Shown one piece after another: positions 14,746 through 22,675 of a DNA stretch of 23,582 nucleotides (position 1 is the first letter of the stretch; each line of letters begins with the position of its first letter). Both the position numbers and the translations under genes were made by a program. Origin of the DNA: Bacillota bacterium (GTDB lineage: Bacteria; Bacillota; Clostridia; Saccharofermentanales; Fastidiosipilaceae). The stretch lies in assembly GCA_023420715.1 (NCBI GenBank), contig JAEZVR010000004.1, positions 1 to 23,582 of the forward strand, given 5' to 3'. The notes beneath the pieces are model-generated. The model saw nothing but the letters and a program-made list of their open reading frames with translations, did not search any database and was not told the origin of the DNA.

Positions 14746-15050
14746 GCCGGTTAATTTTAGGCATTAAGTTCTGCGGAGGTTGCAATGTTAAGTTTGACCG
14801 CACAGCATTGCTCGATAACATTCGTTCAACTTTCGCAGATCAAATTGATCTTCGATATACTAGCCAAGGCGGGGACTTCGATTTGATTGTTGTTTTAAAC
14901 GCATGTGAAGCTGCCTGTGCGAATGTATCGGATTTAAAACCAAGGCTTGGGATGTTCCAAGTTAAGACAGCGGCTGATGCGAGGCTTGACGGCCCCGTCA
15001 TCTCATGGATTCAATCGTTCATTCAAAATGGGAATGGACAGGGTGAATAA
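14742..15050 (+). CDS. Small CGGC...CxxxC protein, 102 aa, probable non-ATG start
   Basis: The frame reads LILGIKFCGGCNVKFDR, then LIVVLNACEAACANV about 50 residues later. I recognise IKFCGGCN...DR plus a CxxxC as a small-protein pattern of anaerobic Clostridia, of unknown function. The four cysteines (CGGC and CEAAC) suggest a metal or Fe-S site, or redox work. No ATG or GTG precedes the CGGC motif in frame; the preceding in-frame stop is at 14727-14729. CTG 14742, overlapping the abfD stop (CTGA) with GGTGAGG upstream, is the best candidate, with ATA 14739 or ATT codons as alternatives. A TTG at 14808 would delete the conserved motif. It is translationally coupled to abfD, and a role in AbfD cluster assembly or activity is a guess from position. 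Confidence 0.7.
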   Translation: MSRLILGIKFCGGCNVKFDRTALLDNIRSTFADQIDLRYTSQGGDFDLIVVLNACEAACANVSDLKPRLGMFQVKTAADARLDGPVISWIQSFIQNGNGQGE

Positions 15051-15062
15051 ATACAGAATAAA

Positions 15063-15117
15063 GGCATCAGACAAGAGATAGAAAGTATTAAATCTTCGTT
15101 GTTTGATGCCCTTTTTT
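15063..15117 (+). terminator. Intrinsic terminator between the CGGC gene and abfT
   Basis: GGCATCAGACAA (15063-15074) pairs over 12 bp with TTGTTTGATGCC (15099-15110), one G-T pair; the loop contains a further AGAT/ATCT pairing. CTTTTTT follows. It separates abfD from abfT although no clear promoter is seen in the 37 nt before abfT, so partial read-through or an internal promoter is likely. Confidence 0.8.
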
Positions 15118-15154
15118 GTAGGGGTAACCAAAAATTAAAAGAAAGGGAAGACAC

Positions 15155-16495
15155 ATGAATCAAAAGCAAGCTCAACACTATCAATCTCGACTTGTTTCTG
15201 CTAAGGAGGCTGTGTCCCATATCCAAGATGGGGATCATGTGATGATCATGCATGCTTGTGGAGAACCGACGGTTTTGGTGGATGCTATGGTAGCAGATTA
15301 TCAAAACTACAAAGACGTCACGATCTATCATGAAGTGGCGATGGGTAAATCGGAGTATGTTAAACCCGAAATGGCAGGGCATTTTTATCATGAAGCACTG
15401 TTTGTGGGTGCACCAACCCGTGCAGCGGTGAATGAAAATCGGGCGGGCTATTTGCCGGGCTACTTTCATACCGTGCCTTCCCTCATTCGAAATCGAGAAT
15501 TAATTGTGGATGTGGCCTTGGTTCAAGTCTCTCCGCCGAATGAAGAAGGTAAGGTATCTCTGGGTATTTCGTTTGACTATTCCGTAGATGCCATTAAGAT
15601 GGCACGTACGGTTATTGCGCAGGTCAATAAAGAAATGCCTTTTGCTTATAGTGAAGACTTGGTGGATATTGAAGATATCGACTATTTCGTTGAAGCAGAC
15701 GCACCGCTCATTGAATTAAAGCCAGGCGCAATTGGCGAAGCGGAAGCCGCCATTGGGCGTTATTGTGCAGAGCTTGTGCGCGATGGAGATTGTTTGCAGC
15801 TGGGTATTGGATCGATTCCAGATGCTGTTTTAGCCAATCTTAAGGATAAAAAAGACTTAGGTTTGCATACGGAAATGTTTTCCGATGGTGCTTTGGAATT
15901 AATTGAGAGCGGTGTGATTAACTGCCAAAAGAAAAATCATCACCCTGGAAAAATTGTGGCGACTTTCTTAATGGGTACCAGAAAATTGTACGATTTCGCG
16001 GATAAAAATCCAAATGTCTTGATGTTACCTGTGGACAAGGTGAATGACCCGTATATTGCCGGTAAAAATGATAACCTCGTGTGTATCAATTCCTGTATTG
16101 AAGTGGATCTAAAAGGTCAGGTCTGTAGTGAATCTGCCGGCTTGCGCCAGATCAGTGGCGTGGGCGGACAAGTGGACTTCTGCCGTGGTGCACGTCTTTC
16201 TAAGGGTGGTCGTGCCATTTTGGCCTTCCCATCGATTTCCAAAAAAGGCATCTCTAAGATTGTGCCTTTCTTGCAAAAGGGCGCAACGGTCACCACTTCC
16301 CTTTATGATGTGGAATATTTCGTCACCGAAAATGGTATTGCTAATTTGCGCATGAAAAATTTGGAACGCCGTGCACGCGCCTTGATTCATATCGCACATG
16401 AATCGGTTAAGCCAGAATTGATTAAAGAATACGAAAGTCGTTTTGAACGCCCCTATGTTGAAATGACTGATGAAGAGGCTAAACAACTCGGATAA
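15155..16495 (+). CDS. abfT: 4-hydroxybutyrate CoA-transferase, 446 aa
   Basis: Family I-type CoA-transferase of the Cat2/AbfT group. It moves CoA from acetyl-CoA or butyryl-CoA to 4-hydroxybutyrate, so it both activates the substrate and releases butyrate or acetate. The N-terminal domain starts with the helix-rich SAKEAVSHIQDGDHVMIMHAC. The C-terminal domain has the oxyanion/glycine segment LQLGIGSIPDAV (215-226) and the catalytic Glu240 in HTEMFSDG, equivalent to Glu238 of the C. aminobutyricum enzyme. Length fits the family. The ribosome site AAAGGGAAG precedes ATG 15155. It is the first gene of a six-gene run (abfT-crt-hbd-bcd-etfB-etfA) with gaps of 11-38 nt. No phosphotransbutyrylase or butyrate kinase is present in the window, so this transferase probably does the terminal step. 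Confidence 0.93.
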   Translation: MNQKQAQHYQSRLVSAKEAVSHIQDGDHVMIMHACGEPTVLVDAMVADYQNYKDVTIYHEVAMGKSEYVKPEMAGHFYHEALFVGAPTRAAVNENRAGYLPGYFHTVPSLIRNRELIVDVALVQVSPPNEEGKVSLGISFDYSVDAIKMARTVIAQVNKEMPFAYSEDLVDIEDIDYFVEADAPLIELKPGAIGEAEAAIGRYCAELVRDGDCLQLGIGSIPDAVLANLKDKKDLGLHTEMFSDGALELIESGVINCQKKNHHPGKIVATFLMGTRKLYDFADKNPNVLMLPVDKVNDPYIAGKNDNLVCINSCIEVDLKGQVCSESAGLRQISGVGGQVDFCRGARLSKGGRAILAFPSISKKGISKIVPFLQKGATVTTSLYDVEYFVTENGIANLRMKNLERRARALIHIAHESVKPELIKEYESRFERPYVEMTDEEAKQLG

Positions 16496-16533
16496 TACAG
16501 TGAAAGAAGCAGATGCACAGAAGGAGGCATAAA

Positions 16534-17325
16534 TTGGAAAACGTATTGTTGGAGAGACAGGGCTATAAGCTCACCATGACCATCAACAAACCCGAGACGC
16601 TGAATGCGCTCAACACGTCAGTCATTAAGCAGATTGATGCGGCGTGCGATCAGATTCGTGCTTGGCTCGACGAGGGTGAGGACATCCGCTGTGTCATTGT
16701 GACAGGTGCAGGAGAAAAATCCTTCGTGGCAGGTGCAGATATCGCCGAAATGAGCCAGATGAATCTTGCGGATGCACACCGTTTTGGTTATGACTGCAAT
16801 AAAGCGCTGCGTAATTTAGAGACCCTGCCTGTTCCAGTTGTCGGTGCACTGAATGGTTTTACCTTAGGTGGTGGCCTGGAATTGGCACTTGCCTGTGATC
16901 TGCGCATTGCATCAGATAAAGCAAAATTGGCATTCCCGGAAACTGGTTTAGGGATTACGCCAGGTAGTGGCGGTACGCAGCGGATGGCACGTCTGGTTGG
17001 TCCGGCCATTGCCAAAGATCTAATTTTTACAGGTCGTTTTATCGGTGCGGATGAAGCTTTTTCGTTGGGTATCGTGAATAAGGTTGTGCCTGCGGCAGAA
17101 TTAAAAGCAGAGGTTGAAGCTTATACAGATCTGATTTGCGCCAAAGCACCTTTTGCAACACGTGCAGCCAAACAGTCTGTCAGCCGGGGTTTACAGTGCG
17201 ATATCGATACCGGTATTGCGATTGAGATAGAGACCTTCTGCCAGTGCTTTACGACAGAAGATCAAAAAGAAGGTATGGCAGCTTTCTTAGAAAAACGCAA
17301 AGATGTTGTCTATAAGAACAAATAA
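16534..17325 (+). CDS. crt: 3-hydroxybutyryl-CoA dehydratase (crotonase), 263 aa
   Basis: Enoyl-CoA hydratase/isomerase family enzyme converting 3-hydroxybutyryl-CoA and crotonyl-CoA. Both catalytic glutamates are present: Glu116 in GGGLELALACD and Glu136 in AFPETGLGITPGSGGTQR; the oxyanion segment KSFVAGADIAEM is intact. I choose TTG 16534 because AAGGAGG (16521-16527) lies 6 nt upstream and the protein then begins ENVLLERQGYKL, like relatives. The upstream in-frame ATG 16513 would add MHRRRHK, encoded by the ribosome site itself. Gene order abfT-crt-hbd-bcd-etf links the 4-hydroxybutyrate branch to the acetyl-CoA branch at crotonyl-CoA. Confidence 0.94.
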   Translation: MENVLLERQGYKLTMTINKPETLNALNTSVIKQIDAACDQIRAWLDEGEDIRCVIVTGAGEKSFVAGADIAEMSQMNLADAHRFGYDCNKALRNLETLPVPVVGALNGFTLGGGLELALACDLRIASDKAKLAFPETGLGITPGSGGTQRMARLVGPAIAKDLIFTGRFIGADEAFSLGIVNKVVPAAELKAEVEAYTDLICAKAPFATRAAKQSVSRGLQCDIDTGIAIEIETFCQCFTTEDQKEGMAAFLEKRKDVVYKNK

Positions 17326-17361
17326 AGACGGAAAGCCATTTGTAGCTGAAAGAGGAAAAAT

Positions 17362-18216
17362 ATGAAAGTCTTTGTTGTGGGTGCAGGCACCATGGGGGCT
17401 GGTATTGCACAGGCCTTTATTCAAAAAAAAGGTCACGAAGTATGGCTTTGTGATCAGACAGATACCTTTGTTCAAAACGGGATATCAAAAGTAAAAAAAG
17501 GTTTGGAATATCTGGTTAAAAAAGATAAAATGACACAGGCTGAATGTGATGAGCTGATGAGTCATTTGCATGGTACGACAGATTATCAGGATGCTAAGGC
17601 AGTGGACCTTGTCATCGAAGCTATTTTTGAAGAAGTAGCGCCAAAAAAAGTCATCTATCAAGCATTGGATGATATCTGTCCACCAGAAACCATCTTTGCT
17701 TCTAACACCTCATCATTGTCGATTACAGAACTTGGAACAGGGTTAAAACACGAAAAGCAATTTGTTGGGATGCATTTCTTTAATCCTGCGCCGGTTATGA
17801 AGCTTGTTGAGGTGACAAAGGGATATCATACCAGCGAGGAAACACAAGATCGCGTGGTGTCGATTTGTCAGGAGATCGGAAAAGAACCGGTTCGGGTCAA
17901 AGAAGCACCTGGCTTCATTGTAAATCGTATTTTAATTCCGATGATGAATGAGGCCTGTGAGATTCTGCGTGAAGGTATTGCAACCGCAGAAGATATCGAT
18001 AAAGCGATGTGTTTGGGCGCTGGCCATTCGATGGGGCCTTTGCATACAGCCGATCTGGTGGGCAATGATATTAATTTGCACATTATGGAATCGTTATTTG
18101 AGGAGACGGGCGATCCGAAGTACCGCCCCAGCATTTTGCTGAAACAAATGGTCAGAGCTAATCTTCTTGGCAGAAAAACTGGCAGAGGATTCTTTGAATA
18201 TCCAGAAAAGAAATAA
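17362..18216 (+). CDS. hbd: 3-hydroxybutyryl-CoA dehydrogenase, 284 aa
   Basis: Interconverts acetoacetyl-CoA and (S)-3-hydroxybutyryl-CoA with NAD(P). The N-terminal Rossmann fold has VVGAGTMGAGIA (residues 5-16) with Asp31 at the end of strand 2, suggesting NAD(H). Substrate-site residues are Ser117 (SNTSSLS), catalytic His138 with its following FFNPAP, and Glu150. The C-terminal helical domain contains PGFIVNRILIPMMNEA. The length is typical of clostridial Hbd. The ribosome site AGAGG precedes ATG; the next gene follows after 11 nt. Confidence 0.96.
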   Translation: MKVFVVGAGTMGAGIAQAFIQKKGHEVWLCDQTDTFVQNGISKVKKGLEYLVKKDKMTQAECDELMSHLHGTTDYQDAKAVDLVIEAIFEEVAPKKVIYQALDDICPPETIFASNTSSLSITELGTGLKHEKQFVGMHFFNPAPVMKLVEVTKGYHTSEETQDRVVSICQEIGKEPVRVKEAPGFIVNRILIPMMNEACEILREGIATAEDIDKAMCLGAGHSMGPLHTADLVGNDINLHIMESLFEETGDPKYRPSILLKQMVRANLLGRKTGRGFFEYPEKK

Positions 18217-18227
18217 GGAGTGGCGTA

Positions 18228-19370
18228 ATGGATTTTAAGTTGACAAAAGAACAAGAAATGGTCAGAAAAGTCATGCGTGAATTCGCACTCAACGAGGTTG
18301 AGCCAATTGCGGCCGACATTGATGAGCAGGAAATTTTTCCGACTGAAACAGTCAAAAAGCTTTCTGAGATGGGTGCCATGGGTATGATTTATCCAAGAGA
18401 ATTGGGTGGATCGGCTTCTGATTCAATCAGCTATGCAATTACAGTTGAAGAACTGTCTCGTGTGTGCGGGACTCATGGCTGTATTGTGGCATCTCACAAT
18501 TCCTTGGCTTGTGGTCCAATCTATTACTTTGGAACAAAAGAGCAAAAAGAAAAATACCTGCCAGATTTGGCAAGTGGGCGCAAAATTGGTGGTTTTGGTT
18601 TAACAGAACCGAATGCAGGTACAGATTCCGCCGCTCAAGAAACAACAGCTGTTTTGGTAGATGATTCTTATTATCTCTTGAATGGTAGCAAAATGTTTAT
18701 CACAAACGGTGGCGTGGCTGACACCTTTGTGATCTTCGCCATGACAGATAAGGCAAAAGGAAATCACGGTATTAGTGCTTTTATTATCGAAAAAGGCTGG
18801 GAAGGCTTTACCCAAGGTAAACATGAAAAGAAAATGGGTATTCGTGGGTCTTCAACTTGTGAATTGATTTTCGAAAATGTAAAAGTGCCGAAGGAAAATT
18901 TATTGGGTAAAGAAGGCCAAGGCTTTAAAATTGCCATGACGACACTCGACAGTGGCCGTATTGGTATTGCAGCTCAGGCTTTGGGTATTGCTCAAGGTGC
19001 TTTGGATAAAGCGATTGAATATGCTAAGACCCGTGTCCAGTTTGGTAAGCCAATTGCGACAAAACAAGGTTTGCAATGGATGTTGGCAGATATGCATGTT
19101 CGTGTCACAGCTGCCCGTCAGTTGGTTTATCGTGCCGCTCATGCTAAAGATACGCAAAAACGCTTCACAGAAGAAGCCGCAATGGCAAAATTGTATGCTT
19201 CAGAAACGGCAATGTGGGTCACCACAAAAGCTGTTCAGATCTTCGGTGGATACGGTTATACCCGTGAATATCCAGTGGAACGCATGATGCGTGATGCAAA
19301 GATTACCGAAATCTACGAAGGTACCAGTGAAGTCCAACGCATGGTCATCAGTGGTTCAATTCTTCGATAA
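18228..19370 (+). CDS. bcd: Butyryl-CoA dehydrogenase (short-chain acyl-CoA dehydrogenase), 380 aa
   Basis: FAD enzyme reducing crotonyl-CoA to butyryl-CoA with electrons from EtfAB. Seen are the acyl-CoA dehydrogenase signatures GGFGLTEPNAGTDSA and MFITNGG, the middle-domain GIRGSSTCELIFENVKVP, QIFGGYGYTREYPVERMMRD, and the catalytic base Glu364 in IYEGTSEVQR near the C-terminus. Length is standard. With etfB and etfA directly downstream (27 and 33 nt gaps), it probably forms the clostridial Bcd-EtfAB complex, which couples crotonyl-CoA reduction by NADH to ferredoxin reduction. That bifurcating role is inferred from family and gene order, not from residues I can verify. Confidence 0.95.
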   Translation: MDFKLTKEQEMVRKVMREFALNEVEPIAADIDEQEIFPTETVKKLSEMGAMGMIYPRELGGSASDSISYAITVEELSRVCGTHGCIVASHNSLACGPIYYFGTKEQKEKYLPDLASGRKIGGFGLTEPNAGTDSAAQETTAVLVDDSYYLLNGSKMFITNGGVADTFVIFAMTDKAKGNHGISAFIIEKGWEGFTQGKHEKKMGIRGSSTCELIFENVKVPKENLLGKEGQGFKIAMTTLDSGRIGIAAQALGIAQGALDKAIEYAKTRVQFGKPIATKQGLQWMLADMHVRVTAARQLVYRAAHAKDTQKRFTEEAAMAKLYASETAMWVTTKAVQIFGGYGYTREYPVERMMRDAKITEIYEGTSEVQRMVISGSILR

Positions 19371-19397
19371 TCTAAGTTCAGAATGGAGATTTAAAGC

Positions 19398-20180
19398 ATG
19401 AAAATTATTGTCTGTGTTAAACAAGTTCCAGATACGAGCGAAGTTCGTATTGATCCTAAAACGAATACCCTTATCCGCGAAGGTGTGCCCAGTATCATCA
19501 ATCCGGATGATATGAATGCCATTGAAGCCGCACTGACACTGAAGGACAAAAATCCTGGATCTGAAGTGACCTTGGTTTGTATGGGACCTCCGCAGGCGGA
19601 TGTTGCGCTTCGCGAAGGTTTGGCAATGGGCTGTGATAAAGCCATCTTAATTACTGACCGCGCATTTGGCGGTTCCGATACTTGGGCAACATCAAATATT
19701 ATTGCCTCTGCATTGGTTGAGATGGAATACGATGTGATCTTCTGTGGTCGTCAGGCCATCGATGGTGATACGGCTCAGGTTGGTCCTCAGATCGCTGAAT
19801 GTTTGGATATTCCACAGGTTTCATATGTTGCAGATATTCAACAAGATGGTGACACGCTCACTGTACAGCGCAACCTCGAAGATGGTCACCAAATTGTGGA
19901 AGTCAAAATGCCCTGTTTGTTGACTTGTATCAAGGAGTTGAACGAACCACGTTATCCTAGAATGTATGGTATCTTTGAGGCCTATAAAGCAGATATTGAA
20001 CTCTGGACAAACGAAAAACTCCAGATTGATCCGCAATTAATTGGTTTGAAATCCTCTCCAACTAAAGTTAATCGCACCTTTACACCACCTGCAAAAGAAC
20101 CTGGTATCTTGGTTCCAGTCGCTGATGCAGAAGAAATTGCTAAAGTCTATAACGACTTAAAATCTAAGCACTACGTTTAA
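19398..20180 (+). CDS. etfB: Electron transfer flavoprotein beta subunit, 260 aa
   Basis: Small Etf subunit, partner of EtfA, delivering electrons to Bcd. It begins MKIIVCVKQVPDTSEVRID, the usual EtfB start, and contains NPDDMNAIEAAL, GCDKAILITDRAFGGSDT and the signature FCGRQAIDGDTAQVGPQ, typical of anaerobic Firmicute EtfB associated with Bcd. The C-terminal arm that wraps around EtfA is present. Ribosome site GGAG upstream of ATG. It is co-transcribed with bcd and etfA. Confidence 0.95.
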   Translation: MKIIVCVKQVPDTSEVRIDPKTNTLIREGVPSIINPDDMNAIEAALTLKDKNPGSEVTLVCMGPPQADVALREGLAMGCDKAILITDRAFGGSDTWATSNIIASALVEMEYDVIFCGRQAIDGDTAQVGPQIAECLDIPQVSYVADIQQDGDTLTVQRNLEDGHQIVEVKMPCLLTCIKELNEPRYPRMYGIFEAYKADIELWTNEKLQIDPQLIGLKSSPTKVNRTFTPPAKEPGILVPVADAEEIAKVYNDLKSKHYV

Positions 20181-20213
20181 TCTGCGACAAACAAACATGG
20201 AAGGAAATTGAGA

Positions 20214-21260
20214 ATGAATACAAAATTAAACATTCAAGAAATAAAACCAGTTGACTTGACGGCCTATAAAAATGTTTGGGTGTTAGCAGAACAGCGCAGC
20301 GGCTCTGTGATGCCAAACGTTTTTGAATTGCTCAACGAAGGTCGCAAACTGGCAGACGATTTAGAAGTGGAATTGGTCGCTGTTATTGCAGGATCAGATG
20401 TTAAAGGTCAATGTGACACGTTGATTCACCACGGAGCAGATAAGGTGATTTGTATTGAATCTCCATTGCTCGAAGAATACACCACGGATGCTTACACCAA
20501 AGTTCTGTACGATGCGGTCGAAAAATACAAACCCGAAATCGTTTTAATTGGTGCAACAGCAATTGGTCGTGATTTGGGCCCTCGTTTGGCTTCTCGTTTG
20601 AATACAGGTCTGACTGCAGACTGTACAAAACTCGAGATCGATAAGGAATTGCGTCAAATTCGTCAGACCCGCCCGGCCTTTGGCGGTAACTTGATGGCAA
20701 CGATTATCACACCAAATAACCGTCCGCAGATGTCTACGGTTCGTCCAGGTGTTTTCCTGAAAGCATTGGAAAAAACAGATCGTACCGGGGAAGTGATTTA
20801 TGAGACACCTGTGTTGGCTGCTAGCGATATTCGGACAACCGTTAAGCAAGTTGTCAAGCACGCCAAAAAAATGGTGGATCTGCCATCTGCACAAATTATC
20901 GTTTCTGGTGGACGTGGTTTGGGCAGCGCCGAAGGCTTTAAGCTGATTGAAGAATTTGCTGAAGCTTGCGGTGGTGTGGTTGGTGCTTCTCGTGCCGCAG
21001 TAGATAGCGGCTGGATTAGCCATGATCACCAGGTTGGTCAGACGGGTACCAGTGTTCGTCCGACACTTTATTTTGCCTGCGGTATTTCTGGCGCGATTCA
21101 GCATTTGGCTGGTATGCAGGAATCTGACTGCATCGTTGCCATCAACAAGAATGCCGATGCACCGATCATGAAAGTTGCTGATTATGCGATCGTTGGTGAT
21201 TTGTACAAAGTTATCCCGATGCTGATTGAGCAGTTTAAGAATGATAAAGATCGTAACTAA
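20214..21260 (+). CDS. etfA: Electron transfer flavoprotein alpha subunit, 348 aa
   Basis: Large Etf subunit; its C-terminal domain carries the FAD that docks onto Bcd. FAD-binding elements are seen in order: IIVSGGRGLGSAEGF, GASRAAVDSGW, HQVGQTGTSVRP, YFACGISGAIQHLAGM and ADYAIVGDLYKVIP. There is no N-terminal ferredoxin extension. I choose ATG 20214, which has GGAAGG (20199-20204) 9 nt upstream; an in-frame TTG at 20208 is only 3 nt from it. A terminator directly follows, ending the abfT-to-etfA unit. Confidence 0.95.
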   Translation: MNTKLNIQEIKPVDLTAYKNVWVLAEQRSGSVMPNVFELLNEGRKLADDLEVELVAVIAGSDVKGQCDTLIHHGADKVICIESPLLEEYTTDAYTKVLYDAVEKYKPEIVLIGATAIGRDLGPRLASRLNTGLTADCTKLEIDKELRQIRQTRPAFGGNLMATIITPNNRPQMSTVRPGVFLKALEKTDRTGEVIYETPVLAASDIRTTVKQVVKHAKKMVDLPSAQIIVSGGRGLGSAEGFKLIEEFAEACGGVVGASRAAVDSGWISHDHQVGQTGTSVRPTLYFACGISGAIQHLAGMQESDCIVAINKNADAPIMKVADYAIVGDLYKVIPMLIEQFKNDKDRN

Positions 21261-21267
21261 TATTTAT

Positions 21268-21300
21268 AAGCCGGCAGTGTTTTTTCTGCCGGTTTATTTT
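21268..21300 (+). terminator. Terminator after etfA
   Basis: Stem CCGGCAG/CTGCCGG (21271-21277 with 21286-21292), extended by AAG/TTT, with a T-rich loop and a TTTATTTT tail. It lies just before the thiolase gene, whose ribosome site follows 3 nt later, so the thiolase may be reached by read-through. Confidence 0.75.
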
Positions 21301-21317
21301 AATCGGAGGATGATCCT

Positions 21318-22499
21318 ATGAAAAAAATCGCAATTGTGAGCGCTTGCCGTACAGCCATCGGTAAATTTGGTGGCACGCTGGCAAATGTGCCGGCATATAA
21401 ATTAGGTGCGACGGTCATTGAAGAAGCAATCCGTCGTGCAGGCATACAGAAAGATATGGTTGACGAGGTCATCATGGGCTGTGTGCTGCAGGGTGGCTTG
21501 GGTATGAATGTTGCCCGCCAGGCTGTTTTAGAGGCAGGCTTACCCATTGAAGTACCAGCGATGACCTTAAATAACGTATGTGGATCTTCTCTGAAGGCCA
21601 TTAATACAGCTATGGCAATGATTCAAACCGGGCAGGCAGAGATCATGGTTGCCGGTGGTATGGAAAATATGTCCGCCACAGGCTATTCATTAAGTCAAGC
21701 ACGTTTTGGTTATCGCATGAATGATGGTGTTTTAAATGACATGATGATTTCGGATGCGTTGACCGATTTCTTTGGTAAATACCATATGGGTATTACGGCT
21801 GAAAACGTTGCTGAAGCGTTTGATATTACCCGAGAAATGCAAGATGCTTTTGCCGCATCCAGTCAGCAAAAAGCAGAAGCCGCTCAAAAAGCCAACCGCT
21901 TTAAAGATGAAATTGTGCCTGTAACGGTTAAAGTCAAAAAGGAAGAGATTCAATTCGATCAGGATGAATTTCCACGCCACGGCACAACAGCGGAATCCTT
22001 GGCAAAATTGCGTCCGGCATTTAAAAAAGATGGTTCGGTTACAGCTGGAAACGCATCTGGCATTAATGATGGTGCTGCCGCAGTGGTTTTAATGTCACTC
22101 GAAAAGGCACAGGAATTGGGCTTAAAGCCGATGGCAACCATTGTGTCTGGGGCTTCTGCTGGGGTTGATCCAAAGATCATGGGTATCGGTCCTGCTTACA
22201 GTACAGAAAAGGCTTTAAAAGCGGCAGGCTTAACCTTAGATCAAATTGATTTGATTGAAGCAAACGAAGCTTTTGCGGCTCAAACCATGGCTGTTGCAAA
22301 GAAACTTGGCTTTAACGATGACATTGTGAACGTCAATGGTGGTGCTATTTCTTTAGGTCACCCAGTTGGTGCATCTGGCTGTCGTATTTTGGTGAGCTTG
22401 CTCTACGAAATGCAAAAACGTCAAGTTAAATATGGTCTTGCGACCTTATGTGTCGGCGGGGGTATGGGTGTCACCACGATTGTGGAACGTTGCGAATAA
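21318..22499 (+). CDS. thlA: Acetyl-CoA C-acetyltransferase (thiolase), 393 aa
   Basis: Condenses two acetyl-CoA to acetoacetyl-CoA or cleaves it. The catalytic triad falls at canonical positions: nucleophile Cys88 (LNNVCGSSLKA), His348 (GGAISLGHPVGASGCR) and Cys378 (TLCVGGGMG). Length and start (MKKIAIVSACRTAIGKFGG) are typical of clostridial biosynthetic thiolases. Ribosome site CGGAGGATG upstream. It stands alone between two terminators, so its expression may be set apart from that of abfT-etfA. It supplies or consumes acetoacetyl-CoA for Hbd. Confidence 0.96.
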   Translation: MKKIAIVSACRTAIGKFGGTLANVPAYKLGATVIEEAIRRAGIQKDMVDEVIMGCVLQGGLGMNVARQAVLEAGLPIEVPAMTLNNVCGSSLKAINTAMAMIQTGQAEIMVAGGMENMSATGYSLSQARFGYRMNDGVLNDMMISDALTDFFGKYHMGITAENVAEAFDITREMQDAFAASSQQKAEAAQKANRFKDEIVPVTVKVKKEEIQFDQDEFPRHGTTAESLAKLRPAFKKDGSVTAGNASGINDGAAAVVLMSLEKAQELGLKPMATIVSGASAGVDPKIMGIGPAYSTEKALKAAGLTLDQIDLIEANEAFAAQTMAVAKKLGFNDDIVNVNGGAISLGHPVGASGCRILVSLLYEMQKRQVKYGLATLCVGGGMGVTTIVERCE

Positions 22500-22520
22500 A
22501 GCCGAATAACTGAAGTTGAA

Positions 22521-22548
22521 AACGCCGTGATCGTCACGGCGTTTTTTT
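22521..22548 (+). terminator. Terminator after the thiolase gene
   Basis: AACGCCGTGA (22521-22530) pairs perfectly with TCACGGCGTT (22534-22543), loop TCG, then a run of T to 22548. Confidence 0.92.
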
Positions 22549-22584
22549 ATGGCTCCAATTTGATCTATGAGATGGATGAAACTC

Positions 22585-22621
22585 ATTTGTACATTTAAAA
22601 AAATATAAATTTGTACATTTA
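22585..22621. repeat. Pair of 13-bp direct repeats upstream of the ECF S gene
   Basis: ATTTGTACATTTA occurs at 22585-22597 and again at 22609-22621, 24 bp apart, separated by an A/T-only spacer. Each contains the palindrome TGTACA. The spacing of about two helical turns would put two proteins on one DNA face. They lie where the promoter of the downstream gene must be; TTGTAC could also act as a -35. Confidence 0.65.
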
Positions 22622-22675
22622 CAGATGAACAGATAAACCGTTAATCTATGGATAGTTTGCTGAGGGAGGTTACAT

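Noticed and set aside
14774..14887. GGAGG followed by ATG (14785) after abfD, opening a short frame of about 33 codons
   Set aside because: The GGAGG is the coding sequence of the conserved CGGCN motif in another frame, and the short peptide has no protein-like features.
14808..15050. TTG start giving an 80-aa version of the CGGC protein
   Set aside because: It removes the conserved IKFCGGCN...DR segment and has no ribosome site; the longer frame is favoured.
16513..16533. ATG start seven codons upstream for crt
   Set aside because: The added residues are encoded by the AAGGAGG ribosome site itself; TTG 16534 is correctly spaced and matches family N-termini.
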